Shown here in pieces: positions 1-5,175 of a stretch of 5,175 nt of DNA. Source of the DNA: an uncultured Sphingosinicella sp. (GTDB lineage Bacteria; Pseudomonadota; Alphaproteobacteria; Sphingomonadales; Sphingomonadaceae); NCBI GenBank assembly GCA_946886275.1, contig CAMPIH010000155.1, positions 1 to 5,175 of the forward strand, written 5' to 3'. The notes beneath the pieces are model-generated. The model saw nothing but the letters and a program-made list of their open reading frames with translations. It was not told the origin of the DNA and did no database searches. The translations under genes were made by a program, and so were the position numbers. Numbering within the stretch: the first letter of the stretch is position 1; each line of letters begins with the position of its first letter.

Positions 1-42
1 GTTCCGCTCCGCCCTTGCCCCGCGGCGGCCAGAACGGGCCCG

Positions 43-612
43 TCAGCGGCCGCCGGATTCGGTTTCGGCGACGCTCTGACCGCGGTCCTGATGCTCGGCC
101 TGGTCGGACGCGAACTCGTCGCCTTGCTCAGGCTCCGCGCCTCGGCCGCCCCCCTGGGCCTCGTCGAACCGCTCGCCGCGCGAGGAGTCGTCATCGCTCG
201 ATCGAGGCGGCGCCTTCTCCTGCTGTCCCTGATGGAATTGCTGGTTCTGGGCCTCGCCATAGCCGCCGCTGCCGCTGCTTCCACCGGGCGCCGCCATGTC
301 GGACGGCCCGGGTCCGCCGCCTTCCTGGCTTCCACCCACATGGGATCCGGCATGGTTTCGCTCCGCCTCGTCCCTGCCGCTGTTCCGGTCTTCGGCCATG
401 TCTTCCTCCTTGCTTGAGCCGCCGATATTTTCCGGGCCCCGTCCGAGATCGTCGTAGCGATAGGGTTCACCGCCTGGACTCACCGCTTGGTCCTGCGGCT
501 GGACAATCCCCTTCGAATCGTCGCCGCGGCCCTTCTCGCGCTCCAGATGTTCGGGAATCTCCTTGTGGCGGGCCTCTCCGCTGGCGGGCAGCGGATGGCC
601 ACCGCCGCTCAC
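43..612 (-). CDS. Gly-rich hydrophilic, probably disordered protein (hydrophilin-like), second gene of stress operon
   Basis: This is a 189-residue protein with no recognised domain. About one residue in five is Gly, with many Glu, Asp, Gln, Ser and Arg. There is no Cys or Trp, few aromatics, no signal peptide and no membrane segment, so it should be cytoplasmic and largely disordered. The codons have G/C-rich third positions throughout, which supports real coding. The start is GTG at 612 (stop TGA at 43), chosen because GGAG (620-623) sits 7 nt upstream. It overlaps the stop of the preceding gene as GTGA, implying translational coupling. An internal ATG at 397-399 (Met72) has an even better Shine-Dalgarno, AAGGAGG five bases upstream, so a 118-residue protein could also be made. 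Role inferred: hydrophilin-like stress protectant, from composition and the upstream EcfG-type promoter. The function is unproven. Confidence 0.7.
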   Translation of the reverse strand: MSGGGHPLPASGEARHKEIPEHLEREKGRGDDSKGIVQPQDQAVSPGGEPYRYDDLGRGPENIGGSSKEEDMAEDRNSGRDEAERNHAGSHVGGSQEGGGPGPSDMAAPGGSSGSGGYGEAQNQQFHQGQQEKAPPRSSDDDSSRGERFDEAQGGGRGAEPEQGDEFASDQAEHQDRGQSVAETESGGR

Positions 613-821
613 TTTCGCTCTCCGGGCGCGCGTTCCCGGCCCCTGGCGACGTTGAAGTTCGGCGTCGCACCGGAACCGCCCTTGGAATCCTGATCATAAT
701 CCTCGGCGGGATTGCCGCTTCCGCCGGCGCCGGAGCCGCTGCCATGAACCTCGCCGGTGCGGCGATCGAAGCGCGAACGCTCGCCCCGTTCGCTGTCGTC
801 CTCGACCTTCGGCTCAGGCAT
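609..821 (-). CDS. small Gly-rich hydrophilic protein (hydrophilin-like), first gene of stress operon
   Basis: This is a 70-residue protein beginning MPEPKVEDDSERG. Gly is about 19%, concentrated in a GSGSGAGGSG run near residues 27-36, with acidic and basic residues elsewhere and only three aromatics. It has no Cys, signal peptide or membrane segment and should be cytoplasmic and unstructured. The ATG at 819-821 is chosen because GAGGAG (830-835) lies 8 nt upstream. The in-frame TTG at 845 overlaps the -10 element of the EcfG-type promoter and is unlikely. Its stop overlaps the GTG of the next gene by four bases, making a two-gene operon. I do not recognise the family. Composition and promoter suggest a general-stress protein of the hydrophilin kind, which is inference. 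Confidence 0.72.
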   Translation of the reverse strand: MPEPKVEDDSERGERSRFDRRTGEVHGSGSGAGGSGNPAEDYDQDSKGGSGATPNFNVARGRERAPGERK

Positions 822-843
822 TTTCGGCTCTCCTCGAGCTCCC

Positions 844-869
844 AACGAACCTTGGGTGAGGGCCGTTCC
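844..869 (-). promoter_or_regulatory. EcfG (general stress sigma) promoter, GGAAC-N17-CGTT
   Basis: On the minus strand GGAAC (865-869) is followed by exactly 17 bases and then CGTT (844-847). This is a full match to the alphaproteobacterial EcfG promoter consensus GGAAC-N16/17-CGTT. The expected transcription start is near 836, about 15 nt before the ATG at 821, giving a short leader with GAGGAG. It lies between the terminator-like hairpin at 888-912 and the small-protein operon, exactly where that operon's promoter should be. Expression would depend on the PhyR-NepR-EcfG cascade (established for the class, inferred here). Confidence 0.75.
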
Positions 870-887
870 TTCCCCAGACAGGCGAAA

Positions 888-912
888 GGCCGCCGGGGCT
901 TGCCCGACGGCC
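888..912 (-). terminator. Rho-independent-like terminator after the 18-codon ORF
   Basis: On the minus strand this is a 10-bp stem (GGCCGTCGGG with CCCGGCGGCC, one G-U pair) closed by a 5-base loop and followed by TTTC. The U-run is short, so termination may be weak. It separates the 18-codon unit from the EcfG-driven operon. On the plus strand no T-run follows, so it is oriented for minus-strand transcripts. Confidence 0.55.
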
Positions 913-965
913 TATTCGACATGGTCAGCGGCCGGAAGTCTCCAGCCCGGAAGACTATGAAAAGC

Positions 966-1022
966 TTAGCCTTTCATCTCCCGAACGGACTTGACCGACC
1001 TCTCTGCTGAACCATGAGACAT
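966..1022 (-). CDS. 18-residue small ORF with an exceptional Shine-Dalgarno
   Basis: The ORF runs from ATG at 1020-1022 to TAA at 966-968 and encodes MSHGSAERSVKSVREMKG, a short basic hydrophilic peptide with no signal or membrane segment. The main evidence is the upstream sequence: AAAGGAGGTGATCC (1024-1037) is a 14-base perfect complement of the usual 16S rRNA 3' end and lies one base from the ATG (GGAGG-to-ATG spacing 7). A sigma70-like promoter with an upstream A-tract precedes it and a terminator hairpin follows, so it looks like a monocistronic transcript of about 170 nt. The peptide is unrecognised. It could be a functional small protein, a translated decoy or leader, or part of a dual-function RNA. 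Too short for statistical coding proof. Confidence 0.5.
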   Translation of the reverse strand: MSHGSAERSVKSVREMKG

Positions 1023-1023
1023 C

Positions 1024-1037
1024 GGATCACCTCCTTT
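1024..1037 (-). promoter_or_regulatory. extended Shine-Dalgarno, 14-base anti-SD complement
   Basis: On the minus strand this reads AAAGGAGGTGATCC, the perfect complement of the conserved 16S rRNA 3' terminus GGATCACCTCCTTT. Other ribosome binding sites in this window pair over about 4-7 bases, so this one is exceptional. It decides the start of the 18-codon ORF at 1022. Confidence 0.7.
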
Positions 1038-1057
1038 CGCTTGTTGAAGTTGACCCA

Positions 1058-1086
1058 ACTATGATTCGCTCCGAATCCACGATCAA
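1058..1086 (-). promoter_or_regulatory. sigma70-like promoter for the 18-codon unit
   Basis: On the minus strand TTGATC (-35, 1081-1086) and CATAGT (-10, 1058-1063) are separated by 17 bases; each matches the consensus at 4 of 6 positions. An uninterrupted run of eight A (minus strand, 1099-1106) falls at about -48 to -55, where an UP element would sit. The predicted start is near 1051, giving a leader of about 29 nt. A short inverted repeat, AGTTG-ACC-CAACT (1048-1060), overlaps the -10 and start site and could be an operator. Confidence 0.45.
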
Positions 1087-1165
1087 GTCTTGAACTCATT
1101 TTTTTTCTGGTTAGGATTCCATGCTTCGCGCGGCGCCCCGGTCATCTTCCGGCGGCGCCTTTTTC
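1060..1165 (+). ncRNA. possible plus-strand small RNA, about 95 nt
   Basis: This is a speculative transcription unit. TATGAT (1060-1065) is a 5-of-6 match to a -10 box on the plus strand, though no good -35 precedes it. From a start near 1072 the RNA would run to the hairpin plus T-run ending near 1164. Within it GAATCC (1073-1078) can pair with GGATTC (1114-1119), bracketing a T8 tract, which gives a stem before the terminator. No convincing ORF lies inside. Its promoter would overlap the minus-strand promoter of the 18-codon unit. The terminator is the firmest part of this call. Confidence 0.25.
1132..1164 (+). terminator. Rho-independent terminator oriented on the plus strand
   Basis: GGCGCCCCGG (1132-1141), a 7-base loop TCATCTT, then CCGG-C-GGCGCC (1149-1159, one bulged C) form a 10-bp GC stem followed directly by TTTTT (1160-1164). 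The T-run is on the plus strand only. On the minus strand the same hairpin lies just past the lipoprotein stop (1166) and could stabilise that mRNA's 3' end, but without a U-run there. No plus-strand gene upstream explains it; it may end an unannotated RNA or block antisense transcription into the lipoprotein genes. Confidence 0.55.
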
Positions 1166-1681
1166 TTAGCCGCGACAATCCTCGATCACCCGCGCCGTCT
1201 CCGGCCACGCCGGAAGGACCAGGCGGCCGGCCCCCTCGGCTTCGACGGCGAAGCGGCCTCGGCTGAAGGCGATCTGGTCGAGGAGACCATCCGAAGCAGG
1301 AAGGGTTGCGACCAGCTCGCCCGAGCGCGGCTCGGCGGCCAGGCTTCGGTCGCCATAGCTGGTCCGGATGATGAGCGGCGAACGGCCCGCGCCGGCCAAG
1401 ACGAGGATCACCCGGCGGCCGGGCTCGCAGCGGAGCGTGAAGAGCGCGGATGTGCCGGTTCCGAAGACCGCGGCCGACGACGCGCCCTCGCCTCGATAGC
1501 TCCAGTCGCCCGGGCTCAGCGGAGAATCTTCCCACTGCACGGGCGGTGGTGGTGGGAGCGGTGCCGGAGGTCTGGCCTGCGGCTCCGGCGAAGGCGGTGG
1601 CGGCGCCGGCGGCACGACGCGCGGCGCACAGGCGGCAAGCGCGGCCAGTGCCGCCAACATGGCTATCGACCGGTTACGCAT
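1166..1681 (-). CDS. periplasmic lipoprotein with Pro-rich linker, paralogue of its upstream neighbour
   Basis: This is a 171-residue protein. Residues 1-17 are a lipoprotein signal (MRNRSIAMLAALAALAA) ending in the lipobox LAAC with the acylated Cys at 18. Ala at 19, not Asp, suggests sorting to the outer membrane. Residues 19-49 are a Pro-rich linker, and about 50-171 a compact domain with two Cys (85 and 169) that could form a disulfide. The ATG at 1681 is chosen because GAGGAG lies 5 nt upstream and places the signal at the N-terminus. A GTG at 1711 would overlap the previous stop as GTGA but add 10 charged residues before the signal. The domain aligns with the upstream gene product: G-[DE]-W, LF-[ST]-LRC, a D..L motif and a C-terminal [LV]-LP...C. 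The family is unrecognised and no enzymatic motif is visible; a role in the envelope is inferred. Confidence 0.8.
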   Translation of the reverse strand: MRNRSIAMLAALAALAACAPRVVPPAPPPPSPEPQARPPAPLPPPPPVQWEDSPLSPGDWSYRGEGASSAAVFGTGTSALFTLRCEPGRRVILVLAGAGRSPLIIRTSYGDRSLAAEPRSGELVATLPASDGLLDQIAFSRGRFAVEAEGAGRLVLPAWPETARVIEDCRG

Positions 1682-1707
1682 TCCCACTCCTCGCTCTGGG
1701 TCCGGCC

Positions 1708-2328
1708 TCACCGCGCGGGCGCGGTTTCGTTTTCCGGACCGTCGGCCTCTTCCTCAGCCGACGCCATATTGGCTTCCGCTCCGCCGTCTGCCCCCTGGCC
1801 CCCGCCGGAGGCGCAAAGCGAGACGAATTCACCGATGAGCGGGCTGGGCGGAAGCAGGAGCGGCGGCGAATCGCCGACCCGGATCGTGATCGGCGAGCCT
1901 TCCTGGGCGAGAGTCGAGAGCAACGGGTCACGCGCGGTGAGCGAAGCGCGGAGCATCGGGATCGGGCCGGTCCCGCCGGTCACCGCCAGCCGGCGGGTGT
2001 CGTTGCCGATCGTCACCAGCATCATCTGCAGATCGCCGGACGGGGGCACGCCATGGCGCTGGAGAACGACTCCGCGGCGGGAGTCGCAGCGAAGGCTGAA
2101 CAAAGGCGCTGCGCCCGACGGGCCGAACTCGAGCGCCTCGGCGTCGTCCTGGAGCGAATCGCGCCACTCGCCGATCGCCAGCTGGCTGTCATCGTCGGCC
2201 GTCGGCCGCACCTGCTCGACCGGAACGGCAAGGCCATTGGTGTCGGACGGCAGAGTGCTCGCATCCTCGGAGCGGGCACAGGCTGCGAGAAGCAGCAGGG
2301 TAAGGGCCGTGGCAAGGCTGCGCATCAT
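1708..2328 (-). CDS. periplasmic lipoprotein with acidic C-terminal tail, first gene of a two-gene lipoprotein operon
   Basis: This is a 206-residue protein. The start is ATG at 2328 with AAGGAGG seven bases upstream; the adjacent ATG at 2325 is also possible. The lipoprotein signal MMRSLATALTLLLLAA ends in lipobox LAAC with Cys17, followed by Ala, consistent with the outer membrane. Residues about 18-50 are a low-complexity linker. Residues 50-172 resemble the domain of the downstream lipoprotein, sharing GEW (53-55), LFSLRC (76-81), RDPLL and a final LLLPP...C (157-172). Cys81 and Cys172 are the conserved pair. Residues 173-206 form an acidic, Gly/Ala/Glu-rich tail, absent from the paralogue. 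The next gene starts 26 bp downstream, so the two form an operon. The function is unknown; a periplasmic binding or scaffold role is only a guess. Confidence 0.8.
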   Translation of the reverse strand: MMRSLATALTLLLLAACARSEDASTLPSDTNGLAVPVEQVRPTADDDSQLAIGEWRDSLQDDAEALEFGPSGAAPLFSLRCDSRRGVVLQRHGVPPSGDLQMMLVTIGNDTRRLAVTGGTGPIPMLRASLTARDPLLSTLAQEGSPITIRVGDSPPLLLPPSPLIGEFVSLCASGGGQGADGGAEANMASAEEEADGPENETAPAR

Positions 2329-2549
2329 CGGAAATCCTCCTTCAAAAGGCCCTAGGGCGTGGCCCCCATCGCTGCAATGGTGAGAGCCCGCCCGATCCTG
2401 TCGACGCGGCGGGGTCCGTGAAGCCGATCCACGGCTCCGACGGCCTCTGAATCGGCTCCCTTGAGGGCGAATTCGCGGCTCCAGCAAGCTTCGGTTCAGC
2501 TCCACTGGCCATTTTCAAACCCTTGATTTGATCTGAAATTTCGTGGGCC
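2329..2549. promoter_or_regulatory. divergent intergenic control region between lipoprotein operon and tonB-like gene
   Basis: This 221-bp spacer separates divergent genes and must hold both promoters. An AT-rich patch (about 2511-2543) is the likeliest promoter core. A weak plus-strand candidate is TTTTCA (2512-2517), 16 bases, TGAAAT (2534-2539), with a start near 2546, almost at the ATG. CGGCTCC occurs three times (2432-2438, 2453-2459, 2476-2482) at 21- and 23-bp intervals. AGCCGAT (2422-2428) and ATCGGCT (2451-2457) form a 7-bp inverted repeat that competes with CCGTG/CACGG (2416-2420/2430-2434). A perfect palindrome GCCCTAGGGC (2349-2358) sits just before the lipoprotein RBS. No EcfG site is seen. 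Regulatory meaning is inferred. Confidence 0.35.
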
Positions 2550-3365
2550 ATGTGGACAGCCGATCAGCAAGGACTGGGCGATCGAATCGGCTCGGCGGTC
2601 GCCGCCTTGCTCGTCCAGGGCGCCTTTGCCTGGCTGTTCCTGTTCGGCCTGGGCAGCGAGAACCGGCAGGCGCTGGTTGAGCCCCTCAGGCTGATCAATA
2701 TCCTCCCGCCAGAGCCCGAGCCTGAACCGGTCGTCATTCGGCCGCCGCCGAGAATCGCGAGCGAGACCCGCAAGAAGCGGTTCACGCCGAGGGAAGAAGG
2801 CGGATCCTCGCCTCCCAATATCCGCTCGCAGGCATCGCCCCTCGTCGCGCCGAGACCGATCGTGCAGCTGCCGGTGACGCCTCCAATCGTGGTGGCGCCG
2901 GTGGCTGGGACTGGGAACGACCCGTCGCAGGGATCGGCGCTGGTCCGCGGCCCGGGCACCGGCAGCGGCGGCATCGGCAACGGTACCGGAAGCGGCATGG
3001 GCGGCGATGGCGGCGGCGGTGGCGGCTATAACGGATTCCGGCCGCCGCGGCAGATACGTGGCCGGCTGCGCAACTCCGACTATCCGCTCGGGCTGGGTGA
3101 AGTCGGGATCCAGGGAACGGTCGGAGTTATCTTCGTCGTTCGCGCCGATGGCCGAGTGAGCAACTGCCGCGTGCAGTCGTCCAGCGGAAGCCGGATCCTG
3201 GACGAGACCACCTGCCGGTTGATCGAGCAGCGATTCGTCTACGAGCCATCGCTCGATCCTCATGGCCGCCCGATCGACTCGCAGATCGTGGAAAATCATA
3301 GCTGGATCGTCGAGGACGACCCGGAACAGCCCGAGCCGGTGCGAAGGCGGCGCCGACTCTTCTGA
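2550..3365 (+). CDS. TonB-family energy-transducer-like protein
   Basis: This 271-residue protein has TonB architecture: a short cytoplasmic N-terminus, one membrane anchor at about residues 14-34, a Pro/Glu-rich stretch (PPEPEPEP, 53-60), a long linker with Pro-rich (101-118) and very Gly-rich (134-160) parts, then a periplasmic C-terminal domain at about 168-255 resembling TonB_C (PF03544). Family hallmarks are GTVGVIFVVRADGRVSNCRV and the following LDETTCRLIEQRF helix region; Cys206 and Cys222 may form a disulfide. It ends in a basic RRRRR patch after an acidic segment. TonB proteins couple the ExbB-ExbD proton motor to outer-membrane receptors, but no exbB, exbD or receptor lies here, so this may be an accessory paralogue. 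The ATG at 2550 has no convincing Shine-Dalgarno. It is divergent from the lipoprotein operon and convergent with uvrB. Confidence 0.85.
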   Translation: MWTADQQGLGDRIGSAVAALLVQGAFAWLFLFGLGSENRQALVEPLRLINILPPEPEPEPVVIRPPPRIASETRKKRFTPREEGGSSPPNIRSQASPLVAPRPIVQLPVTPPIVVAPVAGTGNDPSQGSALVRGPGTGSGGIGNGTGSGMGGDGGGGGGYNGFRPPRQIRGRLRNSDYPLGLGEVGIQGTVGVIFVVRADGRVSNCRVQSSSGSRILDETTCRLIEQRFVYEPSLDPHGRPIDSQIVENHSWIVEDDPEQPEPVRRRRRLF

Positions 3366-3394
3366 GCGCGCGGACCGGGTCAGAAAGGGTCCCG
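3366..3394. terminator. possible bidirectional hairpin between convergent genes
   Basis: The 29-bp gap between the stop codons of the TonB-like gene and uvrB contains GGACC (3372-3376) and GGTCC (3388-3392), able to form a 5-bp stem. There is no T-run on either strand, so it is a weak terminator at best. Confidence 0.25.

Positions 3395-5175
<1,781 letters not shown>

Noticed and set aside
1..42. CGGGCCCG near the left edge as a terminator for the small-protein operon
   Set aside because: It is only a short palindrome with no T-run within the visible sequence. The window ends too soon to judge.
467..922. Minus-strand frame of 151 codons overlapping the small-protein operon
   Set aside because: It crosses the terminator and promoter, is Arg/Pro-rich and has no RBS. 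The frames with GAGGAG and GGAG sites account for the region better.
15..1010. Long open frame (331 codons) on the plus strand
   Set aside because: It lies antisense to the two Gly-rich genes, the EcfG-type promoter and the 18-codon unit. The translation is Arg/Pro-rich with no domain or RBS, typical of a GC-rich shadow frame.
1024..1038. Plus-strand GGATCACCTCCTTT resembling the 3' end of a 16S rRNA gene
   Set aside because: The bases upstream do not match the conserved 16S terminal helix region, so it is not an rRNA fragment. It is better explained as an SD on the minus strand.
1121..2383. Long open frame (420 codons) on the plus strand
   Set aside because: It is antisense to both lipoprotein genes, which have signal peptides, lipoboxes, good RBSs and mutual homology. 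The plus frame has an Arg/Ser/Ala-rich product without recognisable features, and a T-run terminator lies inside its start.
2342..2551. Minus-strand ORF of 69 codons in the divergent spacer
   Set aside because: Its ATG overlaps the TonB-like start on the other strand and has no RBS. It would use up the only space available for two promoters. An internal ATG with weak AAGGG upstream keeps it just possible, but the support is insufficient.

Overview
The window is GC-rich (about two thirds G+C by eye) and looks like chromosome from an alphaproteobacterium, most likely a sphingomonad. Supporting points are an alphaproteobacterial-type UvrB, a TonB-family protein with a Gly-rich linker, small hydrophilic Gly-rich proteins, and a textbook alphaproteobacterial EcfG (general stress response) promoter. 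I see no mobile element, tRNA, rRNA or CRISPR array. The taxonomic call is an inference from protein style, not from a search.

Layout. On the minus strand at the left, an EcfG-type promoter (844-869) drives two overlapping genes for Gly-rich, Cys-free, probably disordered proteins (609-821 and 43-612). Just upstream lies a compact, apparently independent minus-strand unit. It has an A-tract, a sigma70-like promoter (1058-1086), a 14-base Shine-Dalgarno, an 18-codon ORF (966-1022) and a terminator hairpin (888-912). A second terminator-type hairpin with a T-run (1132-1164) points the other way, so a short plus-strand RNA may also come from this spacer. Next, again on the minus strand, two adjacent genes (1708-2328, then 1166-1681) encode paralogous lipoproteins. 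A divergent spacer (2329-2549) separates them from a plus-strand TonB-family gene (2550-3365). That gene converges on uvrB, which runs off the right end (3395-5175, minus).

How the genes relate. UvrB is core nucleotide-excision repair. The TonB-like protein and the two lipoproteins are all envelope or periplasmic and share a divergent control region, but no shared pathway can be proven. The small-protein operon is best read as part of the general stress regulon (hydrophilin-like protectants). The most unusual element is the 18-aa ORF unit: every visible expression signal is strong, yet the product is tiny and unrecognised. No wholly new multi-gene system is evident; the candidates for novelty are this small unit, the paralogous lipoprotein pair and the stress-controlled disordered proteins.
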